In this document: positions 33,652 to 41,667 of the stretch, piece after piece
Numbering within the stretch: position 1 is the first letter of the stretch
Layout: every line of letters starts with the position of its first letter
Assembly: GCA_963739245.1 (NCBI GenBank)
Contig: CAVTZP010000003.1
Location: 310,001-374,000 of the forward strand
DNA length: 64,000 nucleotides
Direction: 5' to 3'
From: CAVTZP01 sp963739245
GTDB lineage: Bacteria; Chloroflexota; Dehalococcoidia; Dehalococcoidales; BS750m-G39
Notes under the pieces: model-generated
What the model was told of the DNA's origin: nothing
What the model saw: only the letters and a program-made list of their open reading frames with translations
The model's database searches: none
Translations under genes and position numbers: made by a program

Positions 33652-34455
33652 ATGATTTATGTTGCTGGCATTGACATCGGCTCTGCTTTCTCTAAAGCGG
33701 TGGTAATGGCAGAGAATAAGGTTAGAGCGTACCAGGTGATACCCTCGGGGGGGGATTATAGGCTTGCTGCCGACGAGGTGGCCAGCAAGGCCCTGAGTAA
33801 GGCGAAGTTGTCTCTTGCCGATATAAGCTATACGGTGGCTACTGGCTATGGTGCCGCCAATGTCTCCTTTTCCAATGAGGTAGTTACCGATATATCCAGT
33901 GGTGGCCGGGGGATATCTTATCTATTCCCCTCAGCTCGGACGGTGATTGATATCGGCGGGCAATTCACCAAGGTGTTTAAGGTGGATGAGAGGGGAAAGC
34001 CTACCGCCTTCTTACTGAGTGAGAAGTGCGCTGCCGGCAGCGGACGTTTTCTCCAGATTATTGCCAAGGTGTTGCAGGTTGACCTTAAGGACATCGGTGA
34101 GCTATCCCTTAGGTCTAAAACAAAGGTTGACTTCAATACTGGATGTGCTGTATTCGCTGAGTCGGAGGCAATATCCCGGATTGCTGAGGGGACGGCTAAA
34201 GAAGATATCCTCGCCGGTCTCCACCGGACTTTGGCGGCCAAAATCCAGACAATGGTGGAGAGGGTGGGGATTGAGCCTGATTGTGCTGTGGTTGGTGGCG
34301 GGGCTAAGGATATCGGGCTGGTCAGGAGCATAGAAGAAAGGTTAGCCTGCCGCCTTTTGGTTCCTGAGGAGCCGCAGATTGTGGCCGCCTTGGGTGCCGC
34401 CTTAATCGCTGGGGAAAAAGCGGCTCAAGTCAAAATTAATTTGAAGGGGAGCTGA
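33652..34455 (+). CDS. BadF/BcrA/HgdC-type activase ATPase, second copy
   Basis: 267 residues, same family as the gene at 32626 but clearly diverged. GIDIGSAFSKAVVM, VIDIGGQFTKVFKV, EKCAAGSGRFLQ, NTGCAVFAESEAI and VVGGGAKDIGLV are all kept, so both cluster cysteines are present. Two activases for one visible dehydratase suggest either a second dehydratase elsewhere or heteromeric activation. It is separated from the first copy by a repeat element. Confidence 0.9.
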   Translation: MIYVAGIDIGSAFSKAVVMAENKVRAYQVIPSGGDYRLAADEVASKALSKAKLSLADISYTVATGYGAANVSFSNEVVTDISSGGRGISYLFPSARTVIDIGGQFTKVFKVDERGKPTAFLLSEKCAAGSGRFLQIIAKVLQVDLKDIGELSLRSKTKVDFNTGCAVFAESEAISRIAEGTAKEDILAGLHRTLAAKIQTMVERVGIEPDCAVVGGGAKDIGLVRSIEERLACRLLVPEEPQIVAALGAALIAGEKAAQVKINLKGS

Positions 34456-34456
34456 T

Positions 34457-35845
34457 ATGCTAGAGAAGAAGATTATATCGCAGCTAGAGAAGATTGCCGG
34501 CAAGGAGGCAGTTTTAACCGCAAAGGAAGACCTTAACGCCTATTCCTATGATGGCACCACTACCTGGGCGCATCTGCCCGATGTGGTGGTCCTGCCAACA
34601 ACTACCGAGCAGGTTTCCCAGATTCTGAAGCTGGCTAACGAAAAGAAGATTCCGGTTACCCCAAGGGGTGGTGGCACCAATGTCAGCGGCGGCTCAATCC
34701 CGATAAAGGGCGGCATTGTCCTGTGCACCACCAGAATGAACAAAATCCTGGATATAAATAAGACCAACCTGACGGCTATTGTTGAGCCTGGTGTTATCCT
34801 TCAGGACTTCAATATGGCTCTGGCTAAGGAAGGTCTTTTCTACCCCCCTGACCCCCAGAGCTTTTTGGGCTGCACCATAGGCGGTACGGTGGCTGAGAAT
34901 GCTGGCGGTCCCTATTGCGTGAAGTATGGGGTGACCAAGCAGTATGTTCTCGGGCTGGAGGTGGTCTTAGCCAATGGCTATGTTATGAAGCTGGGCGGGG
35001 TGACGGTTAAGAACCGCACTGGCTATGAGCTGCTGATGCTGTTCACTGGCTCGGAGGGAACGCTGGGGGTAATTACCAAGATAACCCTGAGGCTATTGCC
35101 GATGCCGCTAGCTAATAAGACAGTGATGGCTGTTTTTGATGATATGGCGGTGGGTGGTCAGGTGGTATCTAATATTCTGGCGAGTGGGGTGGTGCCGGCA
35201 AAGATTGAGTTCGTTGACAACTTTGTTCTCCGGCGGATTGAGGAAATGACGCCCATGGGTCTGCCGGTAGATGCCAGGGCTCTGCTTCTAATTCAGGCTG
35301 ATGGCTCGCCGGCGGCGGTGGAGGCAGAGTCTACGCAGATTGTTGACATTCTGAGAAAGGGCGGGGCTAAAGAGATTAAGGTAGCTAAGGACGCTAAGGA
35401 GGCGGCAATGTACTGGAAGATGAGGAGCGCTGGCTTTGCTGCTACCTTTGGCGCTGCCCACACCGTCATGGCTGAGGATGTGGCCGTGCCCAGGGACAGG
35501 CTGCCTGAGTTTATCCGCAAGCTGGATGAGATATCCGAGAGGACCGGCTTCTTTATCAGTTACCTGGGCCACGCCGGAGATGGTAATCTTCACCCATCGA
35601 TATTTACTGACATCAGGAATAAGGAGGAGTTTGCCCGAGCCCAGAAGACGATGGAGGAGATATTTGAAGCGGCGCTGTCTTTAGGCGGTGTCCTCTCCGG
35701 GGAACACGGTATTGGTCTGGAGAAGCAGCGCTTTCTCAAGCGGGCTATGGACCCGGTAGCCCTTGACCTGATGAGGAAGATAAAGGGAATATTAGACCCC
35801 AACAACATCCTGAACCCAGGCAAAATATGGGAGGAAGAAGCATAA
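34457..35845 (+). CDS. GlcD-type FAD-linked 2-hydroxyacid dehydrogenase
   Basis: 462 residues of the FAD_binding_4/FAD-oxidase_C family (glycolate oxidase GlcD, D-lactate and D-2-hydroxyglutarate dehydrogenases). FAD site: VTPRGGGTNVSGGS and FLGCTIGGTVAENAGGP. C-terminal substrate/metal region: FISYLGHAGDGNLHP and LSGEHGIGLEKQRF. It starts 1 nt after the second activase stop. It probably interconverts a 2-oxoacid and the 2-hydroxyacid used by the CoA-transferase/dehydratase. Confidence 0.92.
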   Translation: MLEKKIISQLEKIAGKEAVLTAKEDLNAYSYDGTTTWAHLPDVVVLPTTTEQVSQILKLANEKKIPVTPRGGGTNVSGGSIPIKGGIVLCTTRMNKILDINKTNLTAIVEPGVILQDFNMALAKEGLFYPPDPQSFLGCTIGGTVAENAGGPYCVKYGVTKQYVLGLEVVLANGYVMKLGGVTVKNRTGYELLMLFTGSEGTLGVITKITLRLLPMPLANKTVMAVFDDMAVGGQVVSNILASGVVPAKIEFVDNFVLRRIEEMTPMGLPVDARALLLIQADGSPAAVEAESTQIVDILRKGGAKEIKVAKDAKEAAMYWKMRSAGFAATFGAAHTVMAEDVAVPRDRLPEFIRKLDEISERTGFFISYLGHAGDGNLHPSIFTDIRNKEEFARAQKTMEEIFEAALSLGGVLSGEHGIGLEKQRFLKRAMDPVALDLMRKIKGILDPNNILNPGKIWEEEA

Positions 35846-35846
35846 T

Positions 35847-37133
35847 ATGGCGGAAGCGAAGGATAGGTATGAGCAGATAAAGAGGTTTGAAGCTGACCTC
35901 AGCCAGTGCATGAAGTGCGGCTTCTGCACCTTCTGGTGCCCGGTGTATCAGGAGGAGCTGGTGGAGTCTTCTGTCGCCCGGGGTAAGAATATGATGATAC
36001 GGGGGCTGCTGGCTGGAGACTTAGAATATACCGACGAGTTTGCTGACCGCCTGAACAGGTGCACCCTGTGTATGAGCTGTACCACTAACTGCCCGGCCAA
36101 AGCCAATATCCCCAATGTTATCGTTGCTGCCAGGGCAGATACGGTTAAGGCGAAGGGGTTGAAGTTCCCGTATAATATTGTTTACCGTTGGCTATTGCCA
36201 CGCCGGACACTCTTTGGCAAGGTGGTTCGCTTTGCCTCCTGGTTCCAGGGCATTTTCCTCCCCAAGACCGAGGGTACCATCAGACATTTGCCCCTGTTTC
36301 TATCAGCTCTAGGCAGGGGTAGAAATATACCCCAGATTGCTCCTAAGTTTTTAAGGCAGATGGTTCCGGTGGTGAATAAGCCGCCAGCCGGTGTTAAGGC
36401 CAGGATGAAGGTGGGCTATTTTAGCGGCTGCATGACCGATTTTGCCTTCCCCGAGTTGGGTAAGCGTATAATTGAGTTCCTTACCAGAAACGGGGTGGAG
36501 GTGTGGCTGCCCAGGGAGCAGGGCTGCTGTGGGTCACCGGTATTTCGCGGGGCTGGTGATTTTGACACCGGGCGAAAGCTGGCTGATACTAATGTCAAGG
36601 CGTTTGAAGATTTGGATTTTGTTGTCACCGACTGTGCCAGCTGTGCTTCAGCCCTTAAGGAGTATGCCTCCCTTCTTGCTGATACCCCGGAGAGAAGTGA
36701 GGCTTACACCAAGTTCGGCGCTAAGGTGAGAGAGATTTCTCAGTTCCTGGTTGATGGGCTAAAGCTGCCGCCGTCGGCTTACCAGCCTTCGGCTGAGGCT
36801 AAGGGCAAGAAGGTTACCTGGCATGACCCATGTCATCTTAGCCGTCATCTGGGGATAACTAGCCAACCAAGGCAGATTATAAAGTCAATACCTACGGTTG
36901 AGTTTGTTGAGATGCCCAATGCTGATAGGTGCTGCGGTATGGCGGGGACATTTAGCCTGTATTATTACGACCTGTCGAAGAAGATTGCGGATAAGAAGGT
37001 AGCGGCAATTAAGTCAACCGGGGCTGATATTGTCGTCAGTAGTTGCCCTGGCTGTGAGATCCAGTTGATTGACAGTATGGTGCGGAATAAGTTGCCAGTA
37101 AAGGTAATGCACATCATGGAGTTGCTGGCATAA
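35847..37133 (+). CDS. GlcF/HdrD-like iron-sulfur oxidoreductase
   Basis: 428 residues. Two 4Fe-4S motifs (CMKCGFCTFWCP, about residues 21-32, and CTLCMSCTTNCP, about 72-83) are followed by two CCG domains (GYFSGCMTDF, EQGCCGSPVF, DCASC; and HDPCHLSRHLG, DRCCGMAGTFSLY, SCPGCEIQL). It is the electron-transfer partner of the GlcD-like flavoprotein one base upstream. The final electron acceptor is not evident. Confidence 0.92.
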   Translation: MAEAKDRYEQIKRFEADLSQCMKCGFCTFWCPVYQEELVESSVARGKNMMIRGLLAGDLEYTDEFADRLNRCTLCMSCTTNCPAKANIPNVIVAARADTVKAKGLKFPYNIVYRWLLPRRTLFGKVVRFASWFQGIFLPKTEGTIRHLPLFLSALGRGRNIPQIAPKFLRQMVPVVNKPPAGVKARMKVGYFSGCMTDFAFPELGKRIIEFLTRNGVEVWLPREQGCCGSPVFRGAGDFDTGRKLADTNVKAFEDLDFVVTDCASCASALKEYASLLADTPERSEAYTKFGAKVREISQFLVDGLKLPPSAYQPSAEAKGKKVTWHDPCHLSRHLGITSQPRQIIKSIPTVEFVEMPNADRCCGMAGTFSLYYYDLSKKIADKKVAAIKSTGADIVVSSCPGCEIQLIDSMVRNKLPVKVMHIMELLA

Positions 37134-37218
37134 CCCCATCCCCCTGACCCCCTTCCCCTTGATAAGGGGAAGGGGGAAGTAGTTTTAAGAGGGGGGCGAA
37201 GCCCCCCTCTTTTATTTT
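37132..37218 (-). repeat. Dispersed paired-hairpin repeat, copy 3
   Basis: The tail AACCCCATCCCCCTGACC begins at the GlcF stop codon. Hairpins CCCCCTTCCCCTT/AAGGGGAAGGGGG and AAGAGGGGGGC-GAA-GCCCCCCTCTT follow, the latter with TTTATTTT after it, so it can serve as the terminator of the cluster. Confidence 0.85.
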
Positions 37219-37320
37219 CTCCCCGCCCCGCTCCCCCTATGCGTCTTTTTCCCACCCACCCGCCCTAGGGGCGTCTGCGGTTTATTGCTTTCTGGAATGG
37301 CAAAAGCCCCTCTTTTTATG

Positions 37321-37362
37321 TTGACATTTAACTGTTGACATTTAACGTAGTTGCGTTAATAT
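37321..37362 (+). promoter_or_regulatory. Promoter with duplicated -35 box
   Basis: TGTTGACATTTAAC occurs twice in tandem (37319-37332 and 37333-37346). The second TTGACA (37335-37340) is 16 bp from TAATAT (37357-37362). The start codon of the next gene is only 13 nt beyond the -10. Confidence 0.65.
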
Positions 37363-37375
37363 GTAATTACTGGGG

Positions 37376-38056
37376 ATGGATATTTTAAAAATATTACATA
37401 TAAGTGGAATATCCCTTCAACTTGTTGCCGGTTCTCTTTTTCTGTTGGAACGGCTAGGGATTAAGCCAGATAATTTTGCTAAAGAGAGAAGCAAGCAAAT
37501 AAAGCAGTATGCCGAAGATCCGAAAATCGCAATCATTATTACGCTCGTAACAATATTCAGTGCGGTCTTTCTATACTTTTTTATTTCCTCAAAGCTCACA
37601 GGGGAAAGCTTGTCTAACATAGAGGTAGTAGAAGGCATGATAACGGCTTTTGTTATGGCACTAGGGTCATATGCTTTAGCAGCAAGATTTGCCTTATGGA
37701 TTGCTGATAAGACTGGCATTAATAAAAGGCTTTCTAAGGGCACTCAATCGGAGAAACTCATACGCAGGAACGTATTTTTATCTGTCATTTCTGCACTGCC
37801 CGCTCTTACATTCCTAGCAATATTCTTCGCAATACAATACTCAAGTAGACAGGAAGCTTTACTTGCTATTTCGGCTCTTCTGTTTGGCGGCTTCGCTTCT
37901 ATTGCGGTTTTATCGTTATTGATTTCATTCGTATTCTACGTAATTTGGGGTGTTGCGAACTACTTCGGTAAGCCAAAACGTTTTTGGCTAACATTGTTTA
38001 CGATGTGGCTCATAGGGGGAGTTTGCTTATTGTCTAGGGCTGTTGCGATGGCTTGA
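37376..38056 (+). CDS. Predicted membrane protein, function unknown
   Basis: 226 residues with about six hydrophobic helices (near residues 4-25, 55-75, 88-112, 125-148, 155-190 and 200-224). Not recognised as a member of a known family. AT-richer and with different codon use from its neighbours, and flanked on both sides by repeat elements, which may hint at acquisition. No Shine-Dalgarno beyond GGGG; the short distance from the -10 suggests a leaderless or very short-leader mRNA. Confidence 0.7.
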   Translation: MDILKILHISGISLQLVAGSLFLLERLGIKPDNFAKERSKQIKQYAEDPKIAIIITLVTIFSAVFLYFFISSKLTGESLSNIEVVEGMITAFVMALGSYALAARFALWIADKTGINKRLSKGTQSEKLIRRNVFLSVISALPALTFLAIFFAIQYSSRQEALLAISALLFGGFASIAVLSLLISFVFYVIWGVANYFGKPKRFWLTLFTMWLIGGVCLLSRAVAMA

Positions 38057-38097
38057 CGCACTCAATGGATGTATTAGCCATTTTATATAGGCCAGTC

Positions 38098-38174
38098 CAA
38101 GAGGGGCTTTAGCCCCTCTTTTCTTTTCTCCCCCTCTCCTTGAAAGGAGAGGGGGATTAAGGGGGTGAGGTTAA
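38098..38174 (+). repeat. Dispersed paired-hairpin repeat, copy 4
   Basis: Hairpin AAGAGGGGC-TTTA-GCCCCTCTT with TTCTTTTCT after it (terminator for the membrane-protein gene), hairpin CCCCCTCTCCTT/AAGGAGAGGGGG, tail ATTAAGGGGGTGAGGTT facing uvrA. Confidence 0.86.
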
Positions 38175-38188
38175 TAGAGAAACGGAAT

Positions 38189-38218
38189 TTGAACTAGCTC
38201 AGGATGGAGTGCTACAAT
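38189..38218 (+). promoter_or_regulatory. Promoter of uvrA
   Basis: TTGAAC (38189-38194), 18-bp spacer, TACAAT (38213-38218); starts 15 nt after the repeat tail. Confidence 0.7.
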
Positions 38219-38246
38219 AAAAGTTGCCCATAGGAGGGGTGTGGGG

Positions 38247-41087
38247 ATGCCACTGGATAGCATAATTGTCAAAGGGGCTAGGGAGCATAACCTCAAGAAT
38301 ATAGATGTAGTTATCCCCAGGGATAAGCTGGTGGTTATCACCGGTGTCTCCGGCTCAGGCAAGAGCTCACTGGCATTTGATACCATCTATGCCGAGGGGC
38401 AACGCCGCTATGTTGAATCTCTATCAGCTTACGCTCGCCAGTTCTTGGGCAGGATGGAGAAGCCTGACGTTGATTATATTGAGGGCTTAAGCCCAGCCAT
38501 TTCTATTGACCAGAAGGGGCCGAGTAAGAACCCGCGTTCCACCGTGGGCACGGTAACCGAGATTTATGATTACCTAAGGCTGCTTTTTGCTCGGGTGGGA
38601 CACCCCCATTGCCCTGAGTGCGGGCGGGAGATAACGGTGCAGACCGTCCAGCAGATTGTTGACTCTGTCCAAAATATCCCGGCTGGTAGCCGAATTATGA
38701 TTCTGGCGCCGCTGATAAGGGACCGCAAGGGCGAGTATCAGACCGTCTTTGACGATTTGCGCAAGGCGGGCTATGCCCGCGTCCGGGTTGATGGGCAGCT
38801 CTTTGACCTTTCCGAGCCAATTAAGCTGGATAAGAATAAGAAGCACTCCATTGAGGCGGTGGTGGACAGGTTAGTCATGGGGCAATCGGGGAGCCAGAGC
38901 CGCATCGCTGACTCGGTGGAGACTGCCCTGAAGTTGGGTTCCGGGGTGGTGCTGGTATCTATCGTCGACGGCGAAGAGCTATTGTTCTCGGAGCACTTTG
39001 CCTGTGTGCACTGCGGCGTCAGTCTCGGTGAGATTGCCCCGAGGACATTCAGCTTTAATTCACCTCACGGCGCCTGCCCGGCCTGCACCGGCCTGGGGGT
39101 GAAGCTGGAGATTGACCCGGAGCTGGTGCTGAACAAGAACCTGTCTATCCTGGAAGGGGCAATTCGCCCCTGGCAGTTCCATAACTGGTATCTGTATCAG
39201 GTAGAGTCTTTAGCCCGGGCTAACGGCTTTTCCCTGAACACGCCGGTCAAGAATTTGGGTAAGAAGCAGCTTGACCTTATCCTCTACGGCGAGGGTGGGG
39301 AAACAAGGGTTTACCGCAACCGTTTTGGCCGGGTAAGGCGCTACCACGAAGGCTTTGAGGGTGTGCTACCAGTTCTGGAGCGACTATATCGGGATACGGA
39401 GTCGGAAAACTCTCGGGCCAATATTGAGCGCTATATGGTATCCAAGCCATGCCCGGTGTGTCTGGGCAAGAGGCTTAAGCCGGAGTCGTTGGCGGTGACC
39501 ATTGACCAGAAGAATATCATGGATGTTAGCGCCATGTCGGTTACTCAGGCGCTGGCGTGGTTTGAGGCTATTGGTGGTATGTTTACGGAACGGGAGCAGA
39601 TGATAGCCCGCGAGATTTTCAAGGAGATTGGTGCTCGCCTTGGCTTCCTCAGGGATATTGGACTGGAATATATTACCATTGACCGTGCCTCGGCTACCCT
39701 TTCCGGCGGTGAGGCGCAGCGCATTCGGCTGGCAACCCAGATTGGCAGCGGGCTTATGGGCGTGCTTTATATCTGTGATGAACCGACGATTGGTCTTCAC
39801 CCCGCCGATGATTTTCGTTTGATTGCGACCCTGAAGCGGCTAAGAGACCTGGGTAACACGTTACTGGTTGTTGAGCATGATGAAGCCATGATGAGGGCGG
39901 CTGACCATGTTATTGATATGGGGCCTGGAGCCGGGGAGCACGGGGGCTGGATTGTCGCCGCAGGCAGTCTGGCTGATATTATGAGCTGCAAAGAGTCAAT
40001 AACCGGCCAGTATCTCAGCGGCGCCAGGCAGATTCCATTGCCCCCGAAGCGCCGCCCCGGCTCCGGTGAGGAGATAGTAATCAAGGGGGCGAGGGAGAAT
40101 AACCTGAAGAATATAGACGTCCCGATTCCTCTGGGCAAGTTTGTCTGTATCACCGGGGTTTCCGGCAGTGGTAAGAGCACCCTTATTGACCAGATTCTGT
40201 ACCGGAAGCTGGCGCAGCTCTTCTATCACTCCCGGGAGAGGGCCGGCGAGTGTGATGGCATCATTGGCATTGAGCATATTGATAAGGTGGTCAATATTGA
40301 CCAGTCTCCCATCGGGCGTACCCCGCGCAGTAATCCTGCCACCTATACCGGGACCTTTACCCCTATCCGTGAGCTTTTTGCCACTGTCCCCGAGGCTCGG
40401 ATGAGAGGCTATGCTCCGGGGCGGTTCTCATTTAATGTTAAGGGCGGGCGCTGCGAGGCCTGCCGTGGGGAGGGGTTTATCCAGATTGAGATGCAGTTCT
40501 TGCCTGATGTTACCGTTCCCTGTGAGGTATGCAAGGGGAAGCGTTATAACCGTGAGGCTCTGGAGATAAGGTTCAAGGGCAAGAACATTGCTGAGGTACT
40601 GGATATGACGGTAGAGCAGGCCCTTGCCTTCTTTGAGCATTTCCCCAAGGTAAAGAATAAGCTGGAGACATTGCGGGATGTGGGGCTGGGCTATGTTCGC
40701 CTTGGCCAGCCCGCTCCCACCCTCTCCGGTGGTGAGGCACAGCGGGTGAAGCTGTCAACGGAGCTGTCACGGCGGTCTACGGGCAGGACGCTTTATATCC
40801 TTGATGAACCGACTACTGGGCTTTCCTTTGAGGATGTGGCGGCTCTACTGCGGGTATTGCAGCGCCTGGTTGACGCTGGTAATAGCGTAGTTGTCATTGA
40901 GCATCACCTTGATGTGATTAAGAATGCTGACCATATTATAGACCTGGGACCGGGGGCTGGGGAGCGCGGTGGCTATGTTGTCGCCACCGGCACACCGGAG
41001 GAGATAGCCGGTGAAAAATCTTCAGCCACAGGGCAGTATTTAAGCCGGGTTCTGCACCGGGATACCGAGCCGGCTTTGGCCAGTTGA
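38247..41087 (+). CDS. uvrA: Excinuclease ABC subunit A
   Basis: 946 residues from ATG 38247, chosen over GTG 38241 because AGGAGG is 9 nt upstream. DNA-damage recognition ATPase of nucleotide excision repair, with two ABC ATPase modules: Walker A GVSGSGKSSL (about 31) and GVSGSGKSTL (about 635), signatures LSGGEAQRIRLA (about 484) and LSGGEAQRVKL (about 824). UvrA landmarks are RRYVESLSAYARQFLGRM, the zinc module CEACRGEGF/CEVCKGKRYN and PGRFSFNVKGGRCE. No uvrB or uvrC nearby. Confidence 0.97.
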   Translation: MPLDSIIVKGAREHNLKNIDVVIPRDKLVVITGVSGSGKSSLAFDTIYAEGQRRYVESLSAYARQFLGRMEKPDVDYIEGLSPAISIDQKGPSKNPRSTVGTVTEIYDYLRLLFARVGHPHCPECGREITVQTVQQIVDSVQNIPAGSRIMILAPLIRDRKGEYQTVFDDLRKAGYARVRVDGQLFDLSEPIKLDKNKKHSIEAVVDRLVMGQSGSQSRIADSVETALKLGSGVVLVSIVDGEELLFSEHFACVHCGVSLGEIAPRTFSFNSPHGACPACTGLGVKLEIDPELVLNKNLSILEGAIRPWQFHNWYLYQVESLARANGFSLNTPVKNLGKKQLDLILYGEGGETRVYRNRFGRVRRYHEGFEGVLPVLERLYRDTESENSRANIERYMVSKPCPVCLGKRLKPESLAVTIDQKNIMDVSAMSVTQALAWFEAIGGMFTEREQMIAREIFKEIGARLGFLRDIGLEYITIDRASATLSGGEAQRIRLATQIGSGLMGVLYICDEPTIGLHPADDFRLIATLKRLRDLGNTLLVVEHDEAMMRAADHVIDMGPGAGEHGGWIVAAGSLADIMSCKESITGQYLSGARQIPLPPKRRPGSGEEIVIKGARENNLKNIDVPIPLGKFVCITGVSGSGKSTLIDQILYRKLAQLFYHSRERAGECDGIIGIEHIDKVVNIDQSPIGRTPRSNPATYTGTFTPIRELFATVPEARMRGYAPGRFSFNVKGGRCEACRGEGFIQIEMQFLPDVTVPCEVCKGKRYNREALEIRFKGKNIAEVLDMTVEQALAFFEHFPKVKNKLETLRDVGLGYVRLGQPAPTLSGGEAQRVKLSTELSRRSTGRTLYILDEPTTGLSFEDVAALLRVLQRLVDAGNSVVVIEHHLDVIKNADHIIDLGPGAGERGGYVVATGTPEEIAGEKSSATGQYLSRVLHRDTEPALAS

Positions 41088-41114
41088 TTGTCGTCGGCAG
41101 TAAAGGAGGTTAAG

Positions 41115-41666
41115 GTGACCCGCAAGGAAGTTTTTGACTCTATCAGAGACAATATTGAGAATGTAAACACAATAAAGCACATGCTGGCTACCGAGGCTAT
41201 TATGCGGGCCTTGGCCAAGCGCTTTGGTGAGGATGAAGAGGAGTGGGGGCTTACTGGGCTGCTTCATGATATAGACATGGAGCTCACCGAAGGCGATATG
41301 AACACCCATAGTAGGCTCGGGGCTGACCTGGCGAGGGAGCTGGAGGCGAGCGAGGCTGCGGTTCATGCCATACTATGCCATAATCAGGCCCACGGCATTC
41401 CCTTAGAAACTAAGCTTGATAAAGCCCTGTTTTGTGCCGACCCTTTAACCGGCTTGATAATTGCTGCTGCCCTGGTTCGTCCGGATAAGAAGTTGGCTGG
41501 GGTTGAGGCGAGTTCGGTGAAGAAGAGGTTTAAGGAGAAGAGCTTTGCTGCCGGCGCAAGTAGAGAGCAAATCTCCCAGTGCACTGAGATTGGGCTTGAG
41601 CTTGACCAGTTTCTTGAGCTGGGGCTTGAGGCAATAAAGGGGATTGCCCCAAGTCTTGGTCTTTAG
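41115..41666 (+). CDS. HD-domain protein (predicted phosphohydrolase)
   Basis: 183 residues from GTG 41115, fixed by AAAGGAGGT 5 nt upstream; a TTG further upstream has no such site. HD signature: LTGLLHDIDMELTEG (His-Asp), with other likely metal ligands in HSRLGADLA and LCHNQAHG. The substrate is unknown; such proteins are often annotated as HDIG or metal-dependent phosphohydrolases. It is 27 nt after uvrA and converges on the Rad50-like gene with one base between the stops. Confidence 0.85.
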   Translation: MTRKEVFDSIRDNIENVNTIKHMLATEAIMRALAKRFGEDEEEWGLTGLLHDIDMELTEGDMNTHSRLGADLARELEASEAAVHAILCHNQAHGIPLETKLDKALFCADPLTGLIIAAALVRPDKKLAGVEASSVKKRFKEKSFAAGASREQISQCTEIGLELDQFLELGLEAIKGIAPSLGL

Positions 41667-41667
41667 A

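Noticed and set aside
32626..34455. Activases considered as acetate/sugar kinase-like ASKHA proteins
   Set aside because: Both keep the paired cluster cysteines in CAAG(T/S)GRFL and the C(T/A)VFA motif, which are specific for BadF/HgdC activases.
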